DNA from: Paenibacillus sp. PK3_47 | GTDB taxonomy: Bacteria > Bacillota > Bacilli > Paenibacillales > Paenibacillaceae | DNA: 64,000 bases | Assembly: GCF_023520895.1 (NCBI RefSeq) | Contig: NZ_CP026029.1 | Location: forward strand, 1,984,001 to 2,048,000 | Direction of reading: 5' to 3' | Part shown: piece after piece, positions 9,336 to 17,197 of the stretch | Numbering within the stretch: the stretch's first letter is position 1 | How the letters are laid out: every line of letters starts with the position of its first letter | Position numbers and translations under genes: made by a program | Notes under the pieces: model-generated | The model's database searches: none | Seen by the model: only the letters and a program-made list of their open reading frames with translations | What the model was told of the DNA's origin: nothing

Positions 9336-11499
9336 GTTTTACCCTCCTCTCACTAATTCGTCTTGAAAATAGCGTTTGAGCATCATCATAAAAGTCACTG
9401 GTTCTCGTTTCTTCGAGCTTTGCGTCTTGATTTATATGAATTAATCTTCCTAGATCTGCATCATGATTCTTTTGACTCCCCTCACTGGTATTAGTCCAAG
9501 CGTATTCCGCCCCCCATCTTCCCTTATCTACTTTTCTATGCTCACGTTTATCCTTTTGTTTAGCATAAAAACTCATTTCCGCCGTCTCTTTTTTTGTTTC
9601 GGTCGTTGCAGATCTAGTAAGTGCCTGTGAAAATGCATGTAACTCTGAATTATGTTGTTTCTCGTTCCGTTCCTGCAGCTTAATTTGTTCCTTTCGATAC
9701 TTCATGATCATTGATATTTCATCAAAATGCAGATCCTTATATTCTTGATATTTTGAAGTAAGTATACATTGAATTAAATTACCATCTTTATGTTTATAGT
9801 AAATACTGCTGCAATTTCTAGGGTCATATGTAACCTCTATATACTTGCTACCCTTGCCCCCTTTTTCCTCAAACCAACCTTCCTTTAATCCTATCTCACA
9901 GGTATAACATAATCCTTTGAACTCAATTCCGAATCTCGAAACCTTTGCTTGTTCCCGAGGCATTAGATTATAACGAATGAGGTTTCTTGATTTTTCATGA
10001 AGAAGTTTTTTTCCGCTCCCCCAATTCCAAACTTTGAGTGGTGTTAGTTCTACGCCCTCTTCAAACATTTCTTTTGTTGGGAGATATTCGCGATTAAGGG
10101 CACTCTTGTTATACGTCAAAAAGAAAACAATTAAAAACTGATTGAATTCTTCAATAGTAAGTGCTGCATCTTTAGCCGGATCTCTATCTCCTCTAACAAG
10201 TGGCTTAGAACCAATACCTGCAGGTAATAACTGCCTAATTGTCTCATTTGTAATTCTAAACCGTCTTTCTACGAATGGCTTCAAATCTCCCCTATAGGAC
10301 GGTGCATTTAGAACATCAACTTCAAGATTCACGAATTTTTCCGCATTCTTCCCCTTCAGTTCTCCTCTATCACAGACTAATTTGCGTGGTAAATAATGAC
10401 ATGGCCAATCTTCCGCTTCAATTTGCATATTATATCTGGCACAGTTTTCAACTTTATTAGTTACAGCATTCTCTAATGCAACCATAGCTTCAATCCAGGA
10501 CGGTGATGCTAAGCTTACGTGGTACCCTACAACAAGAAGACTGAAGACATCTATTACAATATATAGAGTTGGTCTTCCCAGAATTGTTTTCCGATCAAAT
10601 GAAACTAATGAAATATCTGCTGGTGTGGAGTCGATTTCGAATAACGCACCAATGGAAGTAGCTCTTTCAGATGCATTTCCTTGCAAGGGCCTTACATCAA
10701 TTGACGCTCTACGTTTTCCATGTCTGTTTGCGTACCTTTTTGAAAATGAAGTATCTTTTTGATACCAATATCTAAATTGACGAAGTGTGGGGGATTTTTC
10801 AGGGTTTACTATAGGCACTCTAACACCAAACTTCCTATAGAAGCCACGTTTGTAGAATGTTTCACACATATGCTCATAAGTGGTCTTAATATCCATATTC
10901 CTTCGAATATGGAACAAGCGAATTGCAGAGAGAAAAATCTCCTTATCCATTTCAGTGACCAAAAAAGTATTCCCATCTTGAGAGCGAGCTCCCGGTTTAT
11001 TTTGATATGTCCGCTCTCTTCCAGGAGCTCCACAATCAAAATAATTATCTAACAATCCATTTCTCGTTTTTCCGTAAAACCAATACTTTTTTAAATAATC
11101 CCTTATCACTTTTTTTGCTTTACCTGACTTCAAATGCGCTTCTGTTATCAACCTTCCTCTTGAGTCAGAAATATAAATATCTGGTTCTTGGGAAACAATA
11201 TCTTTAATGATTTCCCATCTGTTATCTCTATTATTTTTATATTTTTCAAGGTAAGAATCTTCAGGTGAAATCAACCTTAAATCAGTCTCCATTGCACTTA
11301 TTCGACTTTTTTGTTCAGATATTTCTTCTATTAAATCTTCATAGTTCAGAAAAAATGGTAGATCTATTTCACGAGAATTATCAATGTTTATAACAACAAT
11401 ATAATTTTCTTCTTCCCATACCCATAACACTCTAAGTAAGGCTACTGTTTCATTTTCATCGTTCAATCGCTCAATAATCGTATTCTCAACAATAAGCAT
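9319..11499 (-). CDS. tnsB: TnsB, DDE transposase
   Basis: Retroviral-integrase-type transposase of 726 aa that binds the element ends and makes the 3' cuts and strand transfer. The catalytic triad is visible: D290 (FEIDSTPAD), D377 (VCDRGE) and E411 (PFVERRF). N-terminal helix-turn-helix regions precede it, and a basic C-terminal tail of about 120 residues would contact TnsC. It lies 32 bp after tnsA; the ATG at 11499 follows a purine-rich GGGAGGGGATGGGG stretch. The intact triad argues for an active enzyme. Confidence 0.93.
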   Translation of the reverse strand: MLIVENTIIERLNDENETVALLRVLWVWEEENYIVVINIDNSREIDLPFFLNYEDLIEEISEQKSRISAMETDLRLISPEDSYLEKYKNNRDNRWEIIKDIVSQEPDIYISDSRGRLITEAHLKSGKAKKVIRDYLKKYWFYGKTRNGLLDNYFDCGAPGRERTYQNKPGARSQDGNTFLVTEMDKEIFLSAIRLFHIRRNMDIKTTYEHMCETFYKRGFYRKFGVRVPIVNPEKSPTLRQFRYWYQKDTSFSKRYANRHGKRRASIDVRPLQGNASERATSIGALFEIDSTPADISLVSFDRKTILGRPTLYIVIDVFSLLVVGYHVSLASPSWIEAMVALENAVTNKVENCARYNMQIEAEDWPCHYLPRKLVCDRGELKGKNAEKFVNLEVDVLNAPSYRGDLKPFVERRFRITNETIRQLLPAGIGSKPLVRGDRDPAKDAALTIEEFNQFLIVFFLTYNKSALNREYLPTKEMFEEGVELTPLKVWNWGSGKKLLHEKSRNLIRYNLMPREQAKVSRFGIEFKGLCYTCEIGLKEGWFEEKGGKGSKYIEVTYDPRNCSSIYYKHKDGNLIQCILTSKYQEYKDLHFDEISMIMKYRKEQIKLQERNEKQHNSELHAFSQALTRSATTETKKETAEMSFYAKQKDKREHRKVDKGRWGAEYAWTNTSEGSQKNHDADLGRLIHINQDAKLEETRTSDFYDDAQTLFSRRISERRVKRDLDE

Positions 11500-11531
11500 C
11501 GATAAGCATCCCCATCCCCTCCCTCAAAAAT

Positions 11532-12371
11532 TTAAGCTAAAATAATATTTACAAAAGGCTTCTCTATTGGTGAAACTTCTAATGGTTCCATTTCCCGAAT
11601 GATTTTACTATTCATCTCGCACTTCCATCTTTTATTAGCCAACATATACTGCAAAACAAACATGCACGTACCTGGCTGTAAACCAATATCTCGATCAGTC
11701 ATCAGGCATAGTTTTCCAACCGCTGTTTGGCATGAATCCTTCAGTAAGACTTGAATCAAAACTTCAGAGGCTAGCAATAGCAGCTCCTCATCCATCCCCG
11801 GACGTGTATCAAGGTATCTGGCCTCACTCATCCATTCAACATTAGCAACCAATGTAGTAGGAATTCTATTTTCAGTGATTATGCACCAATCTATTCCCAG
11901 TTCTTCAAAAAATCTTCTTTCAATTTCGAATAGCTCTAAAGTTCTCGTATCCAGTTTATGTAAGGGTTTAATTGTTCTGACTGCAGGGGTAGGCCCATTA
12001 GTGGTTTGTATAGTGAGCATAAAGTCAGTAGTCATTACGACAGGAGAACCATCAACATGGGCATGTTGGATACCTAATTGGTTAGATATCTCTATAGTTC
12101 TCTCCAGTGGAAGAAGGGGAAATTGCTCTCTTATATCAATAACACTATCTAGCCATTCACAGTAGTAGAGATATTTTCTTTCATGTTCCGATAGGGTATG
12201 GTGAATTCTTTTGGACTTCCACCCCCTATGCCTTGTTATCCATCCTTCAGATGCTACCTTATTATCATGTGCTTGAATAAAAGGTTGATACTGATCTCCA
12301 GTTCCTTGACCCCTACCTTTTTTAATGTAGTTTTCTTGAAGTTTAACTATGCGTGAAGCTCTGCGTGACAT
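11532..12371 (-). CDS. tnsA: TnsA, 5'-end endonuclease
   Basis: 279 aa, the usual TnsA size. TnsA cuts the 5' ends of the element so that transposition is cut-and-paste. The restriction-enzyme-like core is clear: E64 in SEHE, the VIDIREQFPLLP segment, D116 in TTDF and K135 in RTIKP. These correspond to Tn7 TnsA E63, D114 and K132. The C-terminal domain is winged-helix-like (EIERRFFEELGIDW onward). It is the first gene of the tns operon, preceded by a G8 run that acts as ribosome site and by AT-rich promoter-like sequence. Nothing indicates truncation. Confidence 0.92.
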   Translation of the reverse strand: MSRRASRIVKLQENYIKKGRGQGTGDQYQPFIQAHDNKVASEGWITRHRGWKSKRIHHTLSEHERKYLYYCEWLDSVIDIREQFPLLPLERTIEISNQLGIQHAHVDGSPVVMTTDFMLTIQTTNGPTPAVRTIKPLHKLDTRTLELFEIERRFFEELGIDWCIITENRIPTTLVANVEWMSEARYLDTRPGMDEELLLLASEVLIQVLLKDSCQTAVGKLCLMTDRDIGLQPGTCMFVLQYMLANKRWKCEMNSKIIREMEPLEVSPIEKPFVNIILA

Positions 12372-12646
12372 ATATTACCCCCCCCAGTATTTGATACCAT
12401 ATTCAAACAACTAATGGCCTCGCCCTTAAAAAGGACGAAGCCGTTACCTTCAAGTTGTTTATGTTTATTCTGAGGTGCTATTACTAATCATTAACCTATT
12501 TATTTCATTTCAAACTATTTTCTATGGTTTGGTAATTATTTCACAAAGTTAGCGTGATGGGCGGTGTATACAAGGCTCGAAAAGAGTTTTGGAGGGTACT
12601 ATAGCACACCAACACAGCCACCAGTCTAAAACTTTATTTTTCTATA
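12372..12646. other. Leader and right-end interior upstream of tnsA
   Basis: No ORF is supported. The stretch contains a hairpin at about 12417-12444 without a T-run, AT-rich promoter-like sequence, a 16S-rRNA-like fragment (12554-12583) and one TnsB-type box (about 12620-12641) next to the IS630 element. Confidence 0.5.
12554..12583 (-). other. Short 16S rRNA (helix 44 region)-like fragment
   Basis: 24 of 30 positions match the 16S gene of this window (52891-52920) in the same orientation. The core of 21 nt differs at only two positions, and every mismatch is a transition. The flanks do not match. It may be an eroded fragment or a chance match. Confidence 0.35.
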
Positions 12647-13787
12647 TAGACTGAACTTTTGAATTACATTCGTATACAAAGCCGATCAATGACCTCCATC
12701 GGGTTATCATTGACGCGTTTCATGAAAGCAGCGACGTTGATACGAATGTGGTAGAACTTCTTGTAAAATACGTTGTGGACCACGTCGCTTTTTAGCCATT
12801 TCCATAGCCCTTCAACCAAGTTGAGCTCTGGTGAGTACTTGGGAAGGAAAACAAACTGCAGCCGTGTATGCTTTTTCAGGTAGGCTTGCACCTGTTCAGC
12901 ATGGTGAATCCGGCTGTTGTCCAGAATCATTACAATCTTACCTTTCGGATAAGACTTCCGGACGGCATCAAGAAACTGGATGAGTGCCGGGGTGTCGTAT
13001 CGCTCGCCATCTCGGTAAAGGACATGCCCCGTCTCGTAGTTCAGGACACCAAACAATTTTGCGCCTTCATGCCGACCATACGTCGGCACCTTTCGCTGCT
13101 GACCTACCGGAAACCAGGTGTATTGCAGCGACTGATATGCCCGAATCATACACTCGTCTTCAAACAGCAAATGGTCGATTTCATGGTTAATCAGCTTTTT
13201 TTTAGTGCAGGAAAGGTTTCTGACCTGAACGTTTCCTGCTCCGCAGGATCGGCCAGTTCCATGGTATAGGTTGCCTTGGTATGGCTAAAACCGAGCCGGT
13301 GCAGCAAGACTGACATTCCTTTTTCCGTGTAGGTTTCACCGAATTCCCGCTCGACAAAGAGCATGGCCAGCTTAAGCGTCCAGGTATACTTGGCTTCGAT
13401 GCCGACGTCGACGGGACGCTTGGTTGCCACGGTATCCGCCAGAGTCTGCTCCTGCTGGTCGGTAAGTCGGCGTGGTTTGCCTGGTGAATGGCCCAGCGTA
13501 AGACCTTCGATTCCATCACGCTCATAGCTATGAATGTATCCGGCAGTCGTTTTCTCTGTGCGCTTGATCATCTTGGAAATGTCCTTGATCGTTTGACCTT
13601 CAAGACGGTGTAGAACCGCCAAGTAACGCTCAAACATCCGTTTGTCAGAAGTTTCACGAAGAGCCGCTTCAAGCTTCTGTTTTTCATCGATGCTTGTCAT
13701 GAAATCACGTCCTAAATGGTTGTTACTTTCTATTACCCCATCTAGGAGTGGACGATTTTTCTATATGAAATTCTTTAATTCAGTCTA
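12647..13787 (-). mobile_element. IS630-family insertion sequence
   Basis: The terminal inverted repeat begins TAGACTGAA at both ends and extends about 24 bp with a few mismatches. TA dinucleotides flank both ends, as expected for IS630/Tc1-mariner target duplication. The element carries a two-frame transposase. The flanking sequences at both sides (12623-12641 and 13791-13809) are copies of a TnsB-type box, so the IS landed between two boxes of a Tn7-like right end. Confidence 0.85.
12664..13700 (-). CDS. IS630-family transposase, two frames joined by -1 frameshifting
   Basis: The N-terminal frame (13191-13700) encodes winged-helix DNA-binding domains. The C-terminal frame (12664 to about 13200) encodes the DDE catalytic core: the aspartate in LLFEDEC, LDNSRIHH, and PELNLVEGLWKW with the final glutamate. 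At 13196-13203 a run of eight A residues lies just before the first-frame stop. Slipping back one base there opens directly into the second frame, a well-known IS630 strategy. The fused product would be about 345 aa with all catalytic residues, so the element may still be active. The alternative is a plain frameshift mutation. Confidence 0.85.
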
Positions 13788-13817
13788 TATAGTCTAACAC
13801 TTTATTTTCTTCGGACA
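13788..13817 (-). repeat. Second Tn7-like right end (outer box), terminus at 13817
   Basis: On the minus strand the sequence starts TGTCCGAA and is followed exactly 8 bp in by GAAAATAAAG, then TGTTAGAC. Tn7 ends, as I remember them, start TGTGGGCG followed 8 bp in by GACAATAAAGTCTTAAAC. A second box with the same core (AAAATAAAG then TTTTAGAC) lies on the other side of the IS630 element at 12623-12641, about 25 bp away once the IS is removed. This is probably the right end that belongs to the tns operon. Confidence 0.65.
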
Positions 13818-13851
13818 TCAAAAACGATACTAAAGCTTACTGGGCCCTTCA

Positions 13852-13893
13852 CAAAAAGGAAGACTCCCGCCAGCATAATGCCAGTGGGAGTCG
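13852..13893 (-). terminator. Terminator of the DUF488/dual-OB operon
   Basis: Stem 13862-13873 with 13881-13892 (GACTCCC/GGGAGTC core) followed by TTCCTTTTT on the minus strand, just after the dual-OB-like gene. Confidence 0.75.
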
Positions 13894-13925
13894 GAATCTG
13901 GTTTGGAATAATTGAAATCGATTGC

Positions 13926-14597
13926 TTAGTCAGGATAAGATGATAGCATACTCACTGCTGGTTCAGTATGTAATCCAATAACTTGCGGGTGTTCAATCCC
14001 GTTGAATATTGTCGCCAAACCAATACAGAGATAGATATGGTTGTATCTCGCTGGATACGGCGCTCTTTGAAGGACCAGAGCTTCCCACTTACAGTCTTTA
14101 ACAACGATATCACCATTATTGGTGTGAGGATTTCTTAGATTTAGGCCACGTGCTCTAAATGTCATTTTGGGCTTAGGTTTTTTATCCTCAAACCTTGTGA
14201 TTTGAGCATCAAACAAATCGACTTTTACTAGACATGTACTTCTTCGATTTGCTGAAAACACATCTGAAAGAGCAGCTTGTCCTTCACAATGTTGCTCCAA
14301 AAACGCCATCAGTTCAGCATTACTCATATCCCTTACATAATTATGGCTGCTTAATTCAAAATCTTCCGTATGATTCGGATGTTGAAAATGTTTGGGGGCG
14401 TGCCCTTGAACATCCCAAATCTCACCCACGTTTACGAAGGCACCACTTTGATACGTCAGTTCTTGACGTGTCCAAAAACGACCTGAGGATTGTTTAGATA
14501 TTGGCCGAATCCATTGTCCTTGATAATTCATTCCTGCAATACAAAATAATGATCCATCACTAGAAGCCTTAGTTACCGCCAAAATCACAATTTCCAT
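13926..14597 (-). CDS. Dual-OB-domain-like protein, function unknown
   Basis: 223 aa. The pattern of short beta-strands (EIVILAVTKAS, LFCIAGMNYQGQWIRPIS, FVNVGEIWDV, and a later TCLVKVDLFD ... TFRARGLNLRNP) fits a protein with two OB-like folds. I tentatively match it to the dual-OB family that accompanies DUF488 proteins. A tryptophan-rich first half and a C-terminal WEALVLQRAPYPARYNHIYLCIGLA segment are notable. It has no membrane segment or known catalytic motif. It is the last gene of a four-gene operon, 22 bp after a DUF488 gene, with GGGGGAG as ribosome site. A role in nucleic-acid binding or repair is inference only. Confidence 0.6.
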   Translation of the reverse strand: MEIVILAVTKASSDGSLFCIAGMNYQGQWIRPISKQSSGRFWTRQELTYQSGAFVNVGEIWDVQGHAPKHFQHPNHTEDFELSSHNYVRDMSNAELMAFLEQHCEGQAALSDVFSANRRSTCLVKVDLFDAQITRFEDKKPKPKMTFRARGLNLRNPHTNNGDIVVKDCKWEALVLQRAPYPARYNHIYLCIGLATIFNGIEHPQVIGLHTEPAVSMLSSYPD

Positions 14598-14619
14598 TTA
14601 GATCTCCCCCATGTGATAT

Positions 14620-15060
14620 CTATATCAAATGAAAAACATTGATATCCCGGTTATACTCTTTTAAATACTCGACTAATAACCGACGATGGCAATGATGTGG
14701 TTTATCTTCGCTGCAGAGAAAACAAGGCTTACCATCCCCTAATAGTTCTTCTACGTTCTGTTCGATCTTTCGTTTCTTTAAAAGCCCAATATATTTTTGT
14801 TCATAATCTTCCCAAGTTATCTTTTTTTTCTTGAAATCATCAAGCATCATTTTGTCTGGTGCTAAATTTAGTTTGTGGCTATACTTAATGCCTACTAAAT
14901 CCATCACATAGGATAAATCGTCCTTCTTAGCAAATCCTGAGAGCTGTGAGGTATTATTAAGACGAGTATCAATAAGATGTTTAACATTCTGTTTCTGTAA
15001 TAAATCCACAAAACCTTTTAACGATTTTTTAGCAAAACCAATTGTACATACCTCTGACAT
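14620..15060 (-). CDS. DUF488 family protein (second of two)
   Basis: 146 aa, a full-length DUF488 domain. The family pattern is clear: TIGFAKKSL near the start, DTRLNN, SGFAKKDDL, WEDYEQKY and the C-terminal CFLCSEDKPHHCHRRLLVEYL with a Cys...CHR motif. The biochemical role of DUF488 is not established; nucleotide or nucleic-acid processing has been suggested from its conserved cysteines and its neighbours. It starts 11 bp after the upstream DUF488 gene with AGGGAGG as ribosome site. The sequence differs clearly from its neighbour, so this is not a recent duplication. Confidence 0.85.
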   Translation of the reverse strand: MSEVCTIGFAKKSLKGFVDLLQKQNVKHLIDTRLNNTSQLSGFAKKDDLSYVMDLVGIKYSHKLNLAPDKMMLDDFKKKKITWEDYEQKYIGLLKKRKIEQNVEELLGDGKPCFLCSEDKPHHCHRRLLVEYLKEYNRDINVFHLI

Positions 15061-15071
15061 GATAATCCTCC

Positions 15072-15515
15072 CTAAAATAGATTCAGTTGATCCACCAGTA
15101 TTGGATTCAGCTCTTCTGCCTTTACACCAAACTGTTCAAAGAATTGAGCTACTAAACGTCTATGACAGTATCGATGATCTTTACAGAAACAAACCAAAAC
15201 CACATCATGTCCCATGATAAGCAATTTATACACTTCACGCAGTGATTTTACACGATCATCCCATTTTAATTCTGCTAAGAATCGTTTTTCATATTTAGGC
15301 CACCAAACCTCATATTCCTCTTTATCTTTCCATTCGTTCAAATACGTAAGAAAAAGATCCTGCGATGGCGATAAATCCCGAATTCTCGTAGCATTAGGTA
15401 CATCATAGCCGGCTCTAGTGATTAAGAGAATATCTGCCTTAAAATCAACCTTATTAAGACCCGCAGGATTACATGTAAAAAGCCTTCCAGGGGGATTCAA
15501 ATATTTATCATTCAA
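15072..15515 (-). CDS. DUF488-like protein (first of two)
   Basis: 147 aa. It shares the family's hallmark C-terminal segment VCFCKDHRYCHRRLVAQFF and the internal ILLITRAGYDVPNATRIRDLSP start of the fold, with an insert rich in Trp and charged residues (EEYEVWWPKYEKRF). Two DUF488 proteins side by side suggest a heteromer or two related steps. It lies 65 bp after the AbrB-like gene and is followed closely by the other DUF488 gene. Ribosome site AAAGGCGGTG before the ATG at 15515. Function is unknown. Confidence 0.75.
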   Translation of the reverse strand: MNDKYLNPPGRLFTCNPAGLNKVDFKADILLITRAGYDVPNATRIRDLSPSQDLFLTYLNEWKDKEEYEVWWPKYEKRFLAELKWDDRVKSLREVYKLLIMGHDVVLVCFCKDHRYCHRRLVAQFFEQFGVKAEELNPILVDQLNLF

Positions 15516-15580
15516 GATCTACACCGCCTTTCAGATAACAAATCGGTATTGTTATCTAAATTAAAAATTAGATTGATACT

Positions 15581-16165
15581 TTAGGAAGTAGCCGAAGAAG
15601 TCTCTACAAGCTGCTTTAAGTAATTTTCAACAACATCTCGGTATCCCATTGGAGTATTGTTTTCAAAATCAACTGAAACATCATAAGAAGTTGTTTCTCC
15701 ACCAAAGTCAATCTTAGCTATAGACATTCCATACTTCGTTGCATGCCTTGTCGCTTCTGCAAACTCAATTAATGGTCCTAGAGGGCTTTTTCTTGTTTTC
15801 CCTTCGCCTTCACATATTGGACATGTCAGACCATAAATTAACCCTGCTCCGGCACATGGCGCACATTGGATTTTAGGTCCAGCCAGCGCGACCACGATAA
15901 ATGGATCTTGGATAAAAAATGAAACCTCCCCTTTTTCAGTTAGTCCCCATGCCTCTTTCAGAGGGGCGGGCAACTTGAATTGCCCATTCTTTGTCACTTT
16001 ACGAATAAAGGACATGCTGTTATCAAGTGGATTATAAATTTTAATTTGATATTTTCCGCCTGTTTCAACTGCAATGATTCCCCCGTCAGTTGGCAGGTTT
16101 AAATAATTTCGCACTTGTTTTGGAATTGTGATAAGACCAGCACTTGAAATTGAACCATACAACAT
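15581..16165 (-). CDS. AbrB/SpoVT-like regulator with DnaJ-type zinc finger
   Basis: 194 aa. Two swapped-hairpin AbrB-like repeats lie in tandem: SSAGLITIPKQVRNYLNLP (about 7-25) and TKNGQFKLPAPLKEAWGL (about 58-75). Then comes a zinc-finger pair CAPCAGAG and CPICEGEG (about 107-145), like half of a DnaJ cysteine-rich domain, and an acidic C-terminal domain. AbrB folds bind DNA as dimers, so one chain with two repeats could form a complete unit. It is first in the operon, behind a TATAAT promoter and four tandem 10-bp repeats. Autoregulation is likely. The AbrB-zinc-finger fusion is unusual. Confidence 0.75.
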   Translation of the reverse strand: MLYGSISSAGLITIPKQVRNYLNLPTDGGIIAVETGGKYQIKIYNPLDNSMSFIRKVTKNGQFKLPAPLKEAWGLTEKGEVSFFIQDPFIVVALAGPKIQCAPCAGAGLIYGLTCPICEGEGKTRKSPLGPLIEFAEATRHATKYGMSIAKIDFGGETTSYDVSVDFENNTPMGYRDVVENYLKQLVETSSATS

Positions 16166-16190
16166 CTCATCACCTCATTAATATATTTCT

Positions 16191-16230
16191 CGGATTAGTC
16201 TGGATTAATCCGGATTAATCCGGATTAATT
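16191..16230 (-). promoter_or_regulatory. Four tandem 10-bp operator repeats
   Basis: Four head-to-tail copies of CGGATTAATC (16191, 16201, 16211, 16221; the outer copies have one or two changes). The period equals one DNA helical turn and the units form palindromes such as ATTAATCCGGATTAAT. The array starts 2 bp downstream of the -10 box and ends 25 bp before the AbrB-like start codon, so it lies in the transcription start region. It is a good candidate operator for the AbrB-like protein. Confidence 0.7.
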
Positions 16231-16231
16231 T

Positions 16232-16261
16232 ATTATAAATCCAATTCTTAGTTATGTACAA
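16232..16261 (-). promoter_or_regulatory. SigA-type promoter of the AbrB/DUF488 operon
   Basis: -35 TTGTAC (16256-16261), 18-bp spacer and a perfect -10 TATAAT (16232-16237) on the minus strand. Confidence 0.65.
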
Positions 16262-16353
16262 TTATTATTCGCATAATGTGGATTTCGATTTGTCCTTCAA
16301 AGCTAGATGAACTCATCGTCATCGATGGCTTCAGATCTGTTAAGTTATGGTAG

Positions 16354-16388
16354 ATAAAAAAGCTCTTGATTCCTCAAGGGCTTTTATC
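16354..16388 (-). terminator. Terminator, possibly bidirectional
   Basis: Hairpin formed by AGCTCTTGA and TCAAGGGCT around 16360-16382 with A/T runs on both sides. It follows the short ORF at 16374-16604 and sits upstream of the AbrB promoter, insulating that operon. Confidence 0.65.
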
Positions 16389-16604
16389 TATAACGATACG
16401 GCCATATGATTTCACGCATACGTTTGCTGTGTCGTTTATAAGGTTCTCCTTTTCGCCAGTCACAGCGCCGTCCCAACCGCCTTTCTTTGATGTTCTGTGA
16501 GTATATACATTGAGGTCATCTGCCATCTCGGTCTCACCAGTTTCCCTAAGCCCCAATCGCTTCTTCGTGTGGGACTTCCGGCTTTTCATCCTCGCTTTTT
16601 CCAT
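16374..16604 (-). pseudogene. Short ORF, unknown, possibly a decayed gene
   Basis: 76 codons, charged, ending inside the terminator hairpin. No recognisable domain and no clear ribosome site. It could be a small protein, or the 3' end of a broken gene whose 5' part was lost. Confidence 0.3.
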
Positions 16605-17122
16605 CGATCAGCGCTAATAAATCGAAGGATTTTTCCTCACAGTGCAAAACTATATTTTTGCGAATTTCTCATAACAATACCCTCTATCAGAAGCACCTTA
16701 AAGGCTACAAAGATCGGGAGGCGATTTGTGCTCTCACTCTTATAGTCGCTCAATTCTCGAATCATTTGTTCGGTCCCTGAAAACACCTGAGAAGTCTCCA
16801 CAAACCCGTTAAGAATAATAAGCCTGTACGCTTTCATCATTAACGAGAAGAGCAAATTCGTGAAATTAAATTTGAATACCGGGTGCTCCCGTCTGTTTCT
16901 TTGCGAACATTACTACCAATAAAATTTCATGTGGATCTCTCTTCTACAGGCACAGATATATCCTTTCTATTCGTTTGGAGTTCAGCGGATGAAACGCTGC
17001 TGCTTTGGGATCGCTACCATCCTGCCCTTTAGCTTATTAAACATCGGCAGTCTGATATCTTCATTTCTCCTCACAGTAAAGCTTAATTTTATTTTCTGCT
17101 CCTATTTTCCTCTTTGAAGGCA
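16605..17122. other. Degenerate sequence between the cargo operon and the right end
   Basis: About 500 bp without a convincing gene. One 72-codon ORF (16637-16855, minus) and several very short frames exist, but none has a good start site or a known motif. The stretch looks like decayed coding sequence. Confidence 0.4.
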
Positions 17123-17152
17123 TAAAAAAGCCGCTCAAAAACATGAGCGACT
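17123..17152 (-). terminator. Terminator facing glmS transcription, inside the island end
   Basis: Stem GTCGCTCA/TGAGCGGC (17130-17137 with 17144-17151) followed by TTTTTT on the minus strand. It would stop glmS read-through about 140 bp after the glmS stop and shields the island from it. Confidence 0.85.
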
Positions 17153-17197
17153 TAGCAAGCTAAAATGATTATAAACAGTAATTACAATCTATATTGT

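Noticed and set aside
12417..12444. Terminator upstream of tnsA
   Set aside because: A hairpin is present but neither side has a T-run.
13818..13844. Left end of a second transposon directly after 13817
   Set aside because: GATACTAAAG lies 8 bp in, but the terminus is TCA instead of TGT, no further boxes follow and there is no 5-bp gap for a target duplication. Too weak to call.
16191..16230. CRISPR-like repeat array
   Set aside because: The 10-bp units are directly adjacent without spacers and sit at a promoter; they are operator repeats.
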